A DNA stretch of 64,000 bases from Glutamicibacter soli (GTDB lineage: Bacteria; Actinomycetota; Actinomycetes; Actinomycetales; Micrococcaceae), in contig NZ_POAF01000003.1 in NCBI RefSeq assembly GCF_003309065.1, positions 1 to 64,000 of the forward strand. The letters run 5' to 3'. Position 1 is the first letter of the stretch. Each line of letters begins with the position of its first letter. The notes beneath the pieces were generated by a model, which ran no database searches, was not told the DNA's origin, and saw only the letters and a list, made by a program, of their open reading frames with translations. A program made the translations under genes and the position numbers. Of this stretch, positions 57,424-64,000 are shown one piece after another.

Positions 57424-58494
57424 TCACGCGTGGCGGTAGGCGCTCCACAGCTCGGCCAGCGCTCGGCGGCGCGCGGCGGCCAGGGCCCCGTCCAACGCCC
57501 CGGTCCCGCCCTGCGGCGAATACTCGATGTCGGGACCTGCCAGCGGCACGATGCCGCGCAGCCGCTCCGCCAGCTTCTCGGTCAGCGCGGCGCTGGCCCC
57601 GGGGCCGGTGACCACCAGCGCGTCGGGATCCAGGTAGCCGAGCAGATTGCCCAGCACCTGCCCCAGCGGCTCAAGCAGCGCCGGCCACATCCGCGGATCG
57701 CTCAGCTTCTCGAACAGGACCCTGGTTCCCACCAGTCCCCCGGAATCCAGGTGCTCCAGCAGGGTGCGTCCCTGCAGCCGCTGGGTTTCCAGCTCGCCGA
57801 CCAGGCCATGGCGCCCGCGGTACACCCGGCCCTCGATCACCAGCGCGGAGCCGAGGCCCGCGCCCAGGTAGAGCAGCAGCATGGAGCCGGCGCGCCGGGA
57901 GTATTCGGCCACGGCCATCCAGTTCACGTCGTTGTCCAGCAGCGTGGCAGGCGAATCGAACAGCCCGGCCAGATCGGCGCCGGACGCCGCGAAGATCGGG
58001 GTGGGCACCACCCGCGTGGTGCCGTCCTCGCCGTGCAGCACCGGGGCGGCCTGGCTGATGCCCGCGGCCAGCCGCGGCGAGCCGAGCTCGGCCTGCAGCT
58101 CGTCGCGCAGCGCCCGGGCGGTGTCCAGCAGCTGCTCGGCGCCGGTGGAGGTCTGCACCGGGCTGATGCGCTCGGCCAGCACGGTGCCGGTCACGTCGCT
58201 CGCACGCAGCGCCAGCCGCTCGGCGCTCAGATCCACCCCCAGCACGTGCCCGTAGGCGGTGCGCAGGGCGTAGCGTTCGGGAATGCGACCGCGCTTGCCC
58301 TCGGCGCTGGAACGGCCCTCGGACACCAGCCCGAACTCCTGCAGGCGCAGGATCGACTGCGACGCGGTGGGCTTGGAGATGCCAAGCCGCGCGGAGATCT
58401 CGGTGCGCGTGGCAGGGGCCTGGGCCAGCAGCCCGAACACCCGTTCGTCGGTCAGCGCCGCCAAGGCCCGTGGACCCGCGTTCTCAGCGCTCAA
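57424..58494 (-). CDS. ROK family transcriptional repressor
   Basis: 356 residues. The N-terminal HTH reads RVFGLLAQAPATRTEISARL and GISKPTASQSILRLQEFGLV. The ROK kinase-like domain follows (VLGVDLSAERLALRASDVTG, LLYLGAGLGSALVIEGRVYRG) but appears to lack the HCGxxGCxE-type metal cluster of classical ROK members. It starts at TTG, overlapping the stop of the tyrosine phosphatase by 3 nt. It probably regulates the ppgK-HAD operon through a sugar signal. Confidence 0.9.
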   Translation of the reverse strand: MSAENAGPRALAALTDERVFGLLAQAPATRTEISARLGISKPTASQSILRLQEFGLVSEGRSSAEGKRGRIPERYALRTAYGHVLGVDLSAERLALRASDVTGTVLAERISPVQTSTGAEQLLDTARALRDELQAELGSPRLAAGISQAAPVLHGEDGTTRVVPTPIFAASGADLAGLFDSPATLLDNDVNWMAVAEYSRRAGSMLLLYLGAGLGSALVIEGRVYRGRHGLVGELETQRLQGRTLLEHLDSGGLVGTRVLFEKLSDPRMWPALLEPLGQVLGNLLGYLDPDALVVTGPGASAALTEKLAERLRGIVPLAGPDIEYSPQGGTGALDGALAAARRRALAELWSAYRHA

Positions 58495-59183
58495 CTGGCC
58501 ACCACCAGCTTCTCGCCCAGGGTTTCGAGCTGCGCGCGGCCAAGCCCGTGCAAGAGCAGGTAGTCGGCGATCGACCCGGTGCGCCGGGCCGCGTCCAGCG
58601 CCTTGTCCAGTCCGGCCACGGAGGTGCCGACCAGCAGCGTGCGCATCTGCTCGGTCATCGCCACCCCGTGCTCGCCCATGCGCCGGGTCATGGCCGCCAG
58701 CCAGTCCCCGGACAGCGCCGCGGTGGAGGCGGCGTAGTCTTCCATGACCGCGTCCTTGTCCGCGCCCACCGCCATCAGCACCATGGCCACGCCCACGCCG
58801 GTGCGGTCCTTGCCAGCGGTGCAGTGCACCAGGGTGGCGCCGGATTCGGCGATGCCCGCGGCCAGCGTGGCCCAGGTGGGGCCGTGCAGCTCGACCAGCG
58901 GCTCGTAGATCTCATCCAGCGTGGACAGGTGGCCCACCGCGCCTTCCAGCAGCGGCAGGTGGGTGCGGATGGTGCCGGCGAAGCTGGCAGGGAAACCGGG
59001 CAGGTATGCGGTCTCCTGGGTGCTGCGCAGGTCGTAGATGCGCTCGATGCGCTGCTGCGCCACCCAGTCGGCCAGCTGCTGGTCGACCAGATGCGGGGCG
59101 GCGGAGCGGAAGAGCACCCCGGCGGCGATGCGCCCGCCCGCGGCGGGCATTCCCCCTGCTTCACGGAGGTTGGAAAGGAACAT
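58491..59183 (-). CDS. Tyrosine-protein phosphatase (dual-specificity, MptpB/Tps-like)
   Basis: 230 residues. The P-loop is LVHCTAGKDRTGVGVAMVLM, with the Cys nucleophile and the Lys-Asp after it that marks the PtpB-type phosphatases with lipid-phosphatase activity. N-terminal FRSAAPHLVDQQLADWV and IYDLRSTQE fit the family. I place the start at the ATG 59183 because TAGGAT ends 6 nt before it. It overlaps the ROK gene by 4 nt (shared TTGA) and is divergent from an alcohol dehydrogenase gene. Confidence 0.9.
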   Translation of the reverse strand: MFLSNLREAGGMPAAGGRIAAGVLFRSAAPHLVDQQLADWVAQQRIERIYDLRSTQETAYLPGFPASFAGTIRTHLPLLEGAVGHLSTLDEIYEPLVELHGPTWATLAAGIAESGATLVHCTAGKDRTGVGVAMVLMAVGADKDAVMEDYAASTAALSGDWLAAMTRRMGEHGVAMTEQMRTLLVGTSVAGLDKALDAARRTGSIADYLLLHGLGRAQLETLGEKLVVAS

Positions 59184-59189
59184 GCTCAC

Positions 59190-59220
59190 ATCCTAGGCTT
59201 GAACCAGCAACCCATGCCAA
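59190..59220 (-). promoter_or_regulatory. Leaderless promoter of the tyrosine phosphatase gene
   Basis: On the minus strand TTGGCA (59220-59215), a 19-nt spacer and TAGGAT (59195-59190), ending 6 nt before the ATG at 59183. The spacer is long for a sigma-70-type promoter. Confidence 0.45.
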
Positions 59221-59233
59221 CGCAAGGAGCATC

Positions 59234-60265
59234 ATGCGCGCCACCTATCTGCTCGGAGACTGCGCGGTTGAACTGCGCGAGGTGCCGGATCCGGTGCTGC
59301 TGGAGCCGACCGACGCCCTGGTCGACATCACCGCAAGCTGCATCTGCGGCTCGGACCTGCACCACTACCACGGCCCGGCGGTCGCCGCCCGCCCGATCGG
59401 CCACGAATTCGTCGGCCGGGTCGCCGAGGTAGGCTCCGCAGTGTCCACTCTCAAGCCCGGCGACTTCGTGATCGCCCCCTTCACCATCAACTGCGGCAGC
59501 TGCGAATTCTGCCTGCAGGGGCTGACCACTTCCTGCCTGCGCGCCGGCTCCTGGGGCCGCACCAACTCCCGGGACTCCGCCTGCCAGGCCGAGGCCATCC
59601 GTGTCCCGCTGGCCGACGGCACGCTGTTCAAGGTCGACGCCGCCGTCGACGACGCGCTGCTTCCCAGCCTGCTGGCGCTGTCCGACGTCTACGGCACCGG
59701 CTACCATGCAGCGCGCAGCGCCGGGGTCCGCGAAGGCGACACCGTGGCGGTCATCGGCGACGGCGCGGTGGGGCTGCTGGCGGTGCTCGCTGCCAGCCAG
59801 CTGGGCGCCGAGCGCATCATCCTCATGGGCCGGCACGCGGACCGCACGGATCTGGGCCGCGAGTTCGGGGCCACCGACGTGGTCTCCGAGCGCGGCGAGG
59901 AAGGCATCGCCACGGTGCGCGAGATGACCGGCCACGGCGCGGGCAAGGTGCTGGAGGCCGTGGGGCTGCTGCCGGCCTTCGAGCAGGCCATCGGCATCGT
60001 GCGCCCGGGCGGGACGATCTCCCGGGTGGGTGTGCCGCAGTACGCCACCGGGCCGGTGGGCCGCGAGTTCTTCGGCCCCAACGTGACCCTGACCGGCGGG
60101 GTGGCCCCGGTGCGCAGCTACATCGGCGACCTGTTGCCCGGGGTGCTGGAAGGGCGGGCCAACCCCGGCCGCGTCTTCGACAGCGTGCTGCCGCTGGACC
60201 GGGTGGCCGAGGGCTACGCGGCCATGGAGGCGCGCACCTGCCTGAAGGTCATGCTGCGTGGCTAG
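59234..60265 (+). CDS. Zinc-dependent alcohol dehydrogenase
   Basis: 343 residues of the MDR superfamily. Catalytic zinc ligands are in SCICGSDLHHYHG and IGHEFVG, the structural zinc site in NCGSCEFCLQGLTTSC, and the NAD(P) loop in VAVIGDGAVGLLAVLAASQL. Oxidises an alcohol to aldehyde or ketone; substrate unknown. AAGGAG lies 6 nt before the ATG. Its stop overlaps the start of the CHY zinc-finger gene. Confidence 0.92.
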   Translation: MRATYLLGDCAVELREVPDPVLLEPTDALVDITASCICGSDLHHYHGPAVAARPIGHEFVGRVAEVGSAVSTLKPGDFVIAPFTINCGSCEFCLQGLTTSCLRAGSWGRTNSRDSACQAEAIRVPLADGTLFKVDAAVDDALLPSLLALSDVYGTGYHAARSAGVREGDTVAVIGDGAVGLLAVLAASQLGAERIILMGRHADRTDLGREFGATDVVSERGEEGIATVREMTGHGAGKVLEAVGLLPAFEQAIGIVRPGGTISRVGVPQYATGPVGREFFGPNVTLTGGVAPVRSYIGDLLPGVLEGRANPGRVFDSVLPLDRVAEGYAAMEARTCLKVMLRG

Positions 60266-60596
60266 CGGATCCCGGCAGGTGCGCGGGGTGGACATGGATT
60301 CGCAGACCCGCTGCGCGCACTACCGCCAGCTCATCGACGTCATCGCGCTGCGCCATGCCTGCTGCGATGCCTGGTACCCCTGCCACCTGTGCCACCGGGA
60401 GCTGGCCGACCACCCGGCGGTGCCGTGGCCGGCGGCGCGCGGGACCGAACCGGCGGTGCTCTGCGGGGTGTGCGGGCACGAGATGACAGCGGCCGAATAC
60501 CTGGGCACCGGGTCCTGCCCGGCCTGCCAGGCGTTGTTCAACCCCGGGTGCAAGGCGCACGCCCCGCTGTACTTCGAGCCGCCGCTGCGGCCCTAG
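60258..60596 (+). CDS. CHY zinc-finger protein
   Basis: 112 residues with nine Cys and several His arranged like the CHY domain: RCAHYRQLIDVIALRHACCD, WYPCHLCHRELADHP, VLCGVCGHEMTAAEYL and SCPACQALFNPGCKAH. It should bind three zinc ions. Actinobacterial members are small stand-alone CHY proteins of unknown role. The GTG at 60258 overlaps the dehydrogenase stop. Its TAG shares CTAG with the mycothione reductase stop (60593-60596). Confidence 0.9.
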   Translation: MASGSRQVRGVDMDSQTRCAHYRQLIDVIALRHACCDAWYPCHLCHRELADHPAVPWPAARGTEPAVLCGVCGHEMTAAEYLGTGSCPACQALFNPGCKAHAPLYFEPPLRP

Positions 60597-61957
60597 AGCC
60601 TTCCTGACTCCGGGACCTCCAGCCCCAGCAACGCGTTCTCCGCGACTTCCATGAGCGCCGGGTGGATCCAGTACTGCCCGCGTGCCAGGGTGTGCGCGTC
60701 GATGCCCAGGTTCATGGCGGTGACCAGCGGTTGGATCAGGTTCGCCGCCTCGTAGCCGAGCACGTGGGCGCCCAGGATGCGTCCGTCGCGCTTGTCCGCG
60801 ACGACCTTGAACAAGCCCTGCTCGTCCTCCATGGCCCAGCCGTAGGCGGTGTCCGCGTACTTCTGGGTCTTGGCCGTGGCATGCTCGCCGATTTCGGCGC
60901 GGGCCTGGGCCTCGGTCAGCCCGATATGCGCGATTTCCGGGTGGGTGAAGACCGCGGCGGGGATGTCGGCTTCCGAGACTTCGCGCAGGTCCCCGGGGTG
61001 CTCCAGGTTGTGGGCGACCACGCGCGCCTGGTGGTTGGCCGCGTGCTTCAGCTGCTGCTCGCTGCTGATATCTCCCAGCGCGTAGAGGCCGGGGACCGGT
61101 TCCCCACTGCGCATCACCCGCTGGAACTGGTCCACCTGCAGCCGGCCGTCCGGGTGCAAGTCAAGGCCCGCCGGCGCGGTGAACTCGGTGTTCGGGCGGC
61201 GTCCGGTGGCGACCAGCACGGCGTCCGCGGTGAAGGTCCCGGCCTCGGTGCGCACGCTCAGCCCTTGCGGCCCGGCGGCAATTGACCGCGGCTCCGCATG
61301 CAGCTTCACGTCCCAGTCAACCTGGGTATTAAAAGCCTCGCAGATTTCCTCGTCCAGGTATTTGAGCAGCTTGTCCCCGCGCACCAGCTGGGTCACCTCG
61401 GTGCCCAGCCCGGCGAAGATCGACGCGAATTCGCAGGCGATGAATCCGGCGCCGATCACCAGCAACCGCCGGGGCTGCTCGATGCGCATGATGGTGTCCG
61501 AGGTGTGCACCCCGGGAAGGTCGATGCCCTCGATGTCCGGCAGCACCGGGGAGGATCCGGCAGCCAGCACGATCTGCTCCGCGTGGATTTTTTCGCCCTC
61601 CTCGGTGAGCAGGGTGTGCTCGTCGAGCAGCTGCACGCGGCCCAACAGCCGGACGTTGTCCGCCTGCTGGCGGTAGTCCAGCCCGCCGGCGGAGATCGGG
61701 TCGATGCGCGCGAAGATGCGGTCGCGGATGGCGGCGAAGTCGGCACGTCCCGGGGGCAGCTGGATCCCGAGCTTCTCGGCTTCCTGCCAGGTGCGCGCCA
61801 GCTGGGCGGGCCTGACGAACATCTTGGTGGGGATGCATCCCACGTTCAGGCAGGTGCCGCCGAAGACGCCGGATTCGGCGATCGCGACCTGCTTGCCGTC
61901 CCAGAAGGGGGTGAGCAACGAGTTGCCCGAGCCGGAGCCCACGATCGCCAAATCCAC
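60593..61957 (-). CDS. mtr: Mycothione reductase
   Basis: 454 residues of the FAD/NADPH disulfide-reductase family. FAD loop VDLAIVGSGSGNSLL, redox disulfide GGTCLNVGCIPTKM, NADPH loop LLVIGAGFIACEFASIF, and the C-terminal catalytic His-Glu in WIHPALMEVAENAL. The GSGSGN start and length match mycothione reductase, which keeps mycothiol reduced in actinobacteria. GTG start 3 nt after the universal stress protein stop, with GGAGG 8 nt upstream inside that gene, so co-transcribed. Confidence 0.92.
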   Translation of the reverse strand: MDLAIVGSGSGNSLLTPFWDGKQVAIAESGVFGGTCLNVGCIPTKMFVRPAQLARTWQEAEKLGIQLPPGRADFAAIRDRIFARIDPISAGGLDYRQQADNVRLLGRVQLLDEHTLLTEEGEKIHAEQIVLAAGSSPVLPDIEGIDLPGVHTSDTIMRIEQPRRLLVIGAGFIACEFASIFAGLGTEVTQLVRGDKLLKYLDEEICEAFNTQVDWDVKLHAEPRSIAAGPQGLSVRTEAGTFTADAVLVATGRRPNTEFTAPAGLDLHPDGRLQVDQFQRVMRSGEPVPGLYALGDISSEQQLKHAANHQARVVAHNLEHPGDLREVSEADIPAAVFTHPEIAHIGLTEAQARAEIGEHATAKTQKYADTAYGWAMEDEQGLFKVVADKRDGRILGAHVLGYEAANLIQPLVTAMNLGIDAHTLARGQYWIHPALMEVAENALLGLEVPESGRL

Positions 61958-61960
61958 GGC

Positions 61961-62404
61961 CTAGGCCTCCGGCAGGTTGATGATCTGCTGCGGGACGACC
62001 AGCACCGGGCGGGTCTGCTTCTGCGCCAGCGCCACCGCGATCGAGCCGTCGATGAACTGGGCCAGCTTGTTGCGGATGCCCGGGCGGCGGGTGCCGATCA
62101 CGATCATGCGTGCGTCGACCTCCTCGGCCACTGCCATCAGCACCTTGGCGGGATCGCCTGGCACGTTGTGCAGCTCGTAGTCCACGCCGGCCAGGTGCTC
62201 GGCGACCAGTTCGGCCAGCTCGGCCGGGAAGTCGGCTTCTGCGGTGCCCAGCACGTTGCTTTCCGGAAGGCGTTCGGTGACGTACCGGCCGGAATCCGCG
62301 TAGATCACCTGGACCTTGGCCCTCAGGTCCGCGGCGATCGACGCGGCGGTGGCCAGGACGGATGGGGCTTGGCCGGGTTCGATGCCGACTACAACAGTGC
62401 TCAT
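61961..62404 (-). CDS. Universal stress protein (UspA family)
   Basis: 147 residues. The ATP-binding motif appears as MIVIGTRRPGIRNKLAQFIDGSIA, a variant of G-x2-G-x9-G-S/T, and the start is VVVGIEPGQAPSVLATAAS. AAGGAG lies 5 nt before the ATG. It sits between the P1 peptidase and mycothione reductase genes in one run and is likely part of the same redox-stress operon. Confidence 0.92.
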   Translation of the reverse strand: MSTVVVGIEPGQAPSVLATAASIAADLRAKVQVIYADSGRYVTERLPESNVLGTAEADFPAELAELVAEHLAGVDYELHNVPGDPAKVLMAVAEEVDARMIVIGTRRPGIRNKLAQFIDGSIAVALAQKQTRPVLVVPQQIINLPEA

Positions 62405-62449
62405 TGGCGCTCCTTCGTTCTGACTACCAAATTACCCTGTTCCCCGCCA

Positions 62450-63355
62450 TCAGGCATCTTTGCGCGCCGCGCAGGCGATGGCGCGGGCGGTGGCAGAAAG
62501 GGCCAGCAGGCGCACCGTGTCCACGTCCGCGTCCACCCGTCCGGTGGCGGCGGCGATGAACGCGTCCCCGTCCAGCCTGGTGTGCGGCGGCTGCAGGGCG
62601 CGGGCCAGGCCGTCATGGGCGCCCTGGGCGATCAGGTGGCAGCCGGTTTTGTCCAGCTTCGCATTGGTGAACACCACCCCGATGGTGGTGTTGGTGCGCG
62701 GGGGCTGCGCCCCGCCGCTGCGGGCCGCCGCGGCCAGCGCCTCGAACACCGGTACGGAGTCCAGGGACGGCTCCTCGCCCGGAGCCAGCACGTCGCCGAA
62801 GGCGTTGACCGCGCACAGCGCGCCGACGACCAGCTCGCCGAGGCGCTGCTCCGCGTAGACCAGCCCGCCCGGGTAGGAGTCCTCCCGGCGCCAGCGTCCG
62901 GCGCGGGCCCCGGTGCCGGCGCCCAGCGCCCCGACGGCGACCCTCCCGGCGGATTCGGGCGCGGCGGCGGCCGCGGCGGCCAGGTAGCCGGACTCGGCAT
63001 CCGGCCGCGCGGTGCCCTCGGCCAGGTCGAACAGGCCCAAGGTGGGCACAATGGGCACCCGCCCGGCGGGGGTCTGCACCCCGCGCCCCTGTTCCTGCAG
63101 GAAGCGCATGACCCCGTCCGCGCTGGCCAGCCCGAAGGCCGACCCGCCGGTGAGCAGCGCCGCGTCGACCTGCTGCACGGTCATCAGCGGGCCCAGCACA
63201 TCCAGCTCGCGGGAGGCAGGGGCCCCGCCGCGCACCTCCACGGAGGCGACGGTGCCCTGGTCGAACAACACGACCGTGCACCCGGTGCCCTCGGTGCTCC
63301 AGTGCCCGATCGACACCCCGGGGACGGTGACCTCCAGGTCGCCTGGGGCCGGCAC
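62450..63355 (-). CDS. P1 family peptidase (DmpA/S58 aminopeptidase)
   Basis: 301 residues. The family start is VPGVSIGHWSTEGTGCTVVLFD; ALLTGGSAFGLASADGVMRF, VPIVPTLGLFDL and the self-processing region before the nucleophile (RTNTTIGVVFTNAKLDKTG) are all present. Such enzymes cleave themselves and then remove N-terminal residues from peptides. The GTG start lies 2 nt after the stop of the ferredoxin reductase gene, so they are coupled. Confidence 0.9.
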   Translation of the reverse strand: MPAPGDLEVTVPGVSIGHWSTEGTGCTVVLFDQGTVASVEVRGGAPASRELDVLGPLMTVQQVDAALLTGGSAFGLASADGVMRFLQEQGRGVQTPAGRVPIVPTLGLFDLAEGTARPDAESGYLAAAAAAAPESAGRVAVGALGAGTGARAGRWRREDSYPGGLVYAEQRLGELVVGALCAVNAFGDVLAPGEEPSLDSVPVFEALAAAARSGGAQPPRTNTTIGVVFTNAKLDKTGCHLIAQGAHDGLARALQPPHTRLDGDAFIAAATGRVDADVDTVRLLALSATARAIACAARKDA

Positions 63356-63357
63356 GC

Positions 63358-64000
63358 CTACAGGTCCCCCAGCTCGATGGCCGTGTCTTCCAGCCGCGCC
63401 GGATCGATCTGCCGGCCCACCAGCCCGCGCAGTGTGTCGTTCACATCCCAGATGTTCACGTTCGCGGCGGCGGTGATCCGGCCTTCGCGCAGCCAGAAGA
63501 TGATGAACTCGTTCTCGGAGCCGCGCAGCACGGTCTCGTCCCCCGGCGCGGCGTTCCCGACGTACTCCATGCCCAGGTCGTACTGGTCGGTGAAGAAGTA
63601 GGGCAGCCAGTCGTAGGCCTGGTCCGCCCCGGTGAGCGTGGCGGCCGCGAGCTTGCCTTGGCGGATCGCGTTGTCCCAGTGCTCCACCTGCAGCTGGCGG
63701 CGCAGCCGGGTATTGAACGCCTGGGCGACGTCCCCGATGGCCAGGATCTTCGAGTCGCTGCTGCGCAGCGAGGCGTCCACCACCACGCCGCGGTCGACGT
63801 CCAGCCCCGCGGTTTCGGCCAGCTCCACGTTGGGCACCGCGCCGATGGCCAGCAGCACCACGTCGGCGCGGCTGCTGCCGATGTCGGAGATGACCTGCAG
63901 GTGCCCGTCGGCCAGCTCGATGCCTTGCACCCGGGTGCCGGTGCGCACATCCACGCCGTGGCCCTGGTGCAGCTCCAGCAGGTGGTGGCCGAAGCGTTCG
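63358..64000 (-). CDS. FAD-dependent ferredoxin reductase-like protein (N-terminus off the right edge)
   Basis: The frame is open to the right edge. Visible part: HHLLELHQGHGVDVRTGTRV, the second FAD contact LLAIGAVPNVELAETAGLDV and KILAIGDVAQAFNTRLRRQL, VEHWDNAIRQGKLAAATLTG, then a Reductase_C domain (LPYFFTDQYDLGMEYVGNAA). This matches rubredoxin/ferredoxin reductases that feed cytochrome P450s or dioxygenases. About 213 residues are present; roughly half is missing. First gene of the run into the P1 peptidase. Confidence 0.88.
   Translation of the reverse strand, partial: ERFGHHLLELHQGHGVDVRTGTRVQGIELADGHLQVISDIGSSRADVVLLAIGAVPNVELAETAGLDVDRGVVVDASLRSSDSKILAIGDVAQAFNTRLRRQLQVEHWDNAIRQGKLAAATLTGADQAYDWLPYFFTDQYDLGMEYVGNAAPGDETVLRGSENEFIIFWLREGRITAAANVNIWDVNDTLRGLVGRQIDPARLEDTAIELGDL

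Overview
The window is chromosomal DNA from a high-GC Gram-positive actinobacterium, most likely a Micrococcaceae member of the Arthrobacter/Glutamicibacter type. Supporting signs are a mycothione reductase, a polyphosphate-glucokinase-type ROK kinase, an HspR-like MerR regulator beside hsp20, a choice-of-anchor G type surface protein and many genes with leaderless-type promoters (a TANNNT hexamer ending 6-7 nt before the start codon). The genus is inferred. No rRNA, tRNA, CRISPR array, intact transposase or phage module was seen.

Layout. 0-4.5 kb: a truncated surface protein divergent from an atypical response regulator with Glu at the phosphoacceptor position, an SH3-repeat protein and a ferritin. 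4.5-12.4 kb: tex, a small lipoprotein, an S4 RNA-binding protein, an S9 peptidase, a DUF1697 protein, a TRIC-type channel and an MFS transporter. 12.4-14.6 kb: a TetR regulator and a divergent QacA-type drug pump share a perfect 30-bp palindrome. 14.9-21 kb: cold-shock protein, flavin monooxygenase, a frame-broken membrane gene, an MFS transporter with a divergent Lrp regulator, a LysR regulator and an enoyl-CoA hydratase family protein. 21-28.8 kb: a membrane-anchored glutamate-synthase-like flavoprotein, a CydDC-type exporter pair, two hotdog thioesterase-like genes and a stray trpF. 28.9-33.7 kb: a two-component system with a Nat-type ABC exporter.

33.7-37.6 kb is gene-poor. It holds a small frameshifted gene, an HspR/Hsp20 divergon and one hypothetical protein. 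37.6-44 kb is a proline catabolism block (putA, divergent LysR, putP). 44-52.8 kb carries a TIGR01777 epimerase, then an ATP-grasp enzyme overlapping a NylB-like serine hydrolase behind a structured leader, and facing them a large PLP-dependent Orn/Lys/Arg-type decarboxylase. 51.8-55.7 kb has a tandem-HTH Lrp regulator divergent from a DUF5058 membrane protein, a membrane partner and an M20 amidohydrolase. 55.7-59.2 kb is a sugar-phosphate group (tyrosine phosphatase, ROK repressor, ppgK, HAD phosphatase). 59.2-64 kb holds an alcohol dehydrogenase, a CHY zinc-finger protein and a redox/stress run (ferredoxin reductase, P1 peptidase, universal stress protein, mycothione reductase).

The best candidates for undescribed biology are the ATP-grasp/NylB-like pair with its leader, and the DUF5058/membrane partner/M20 operon with its palindromic operator. 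The repeated leaderless promoter architecture and the three convergent gene pairs that share a single CTAG as both stop codons are also notable.
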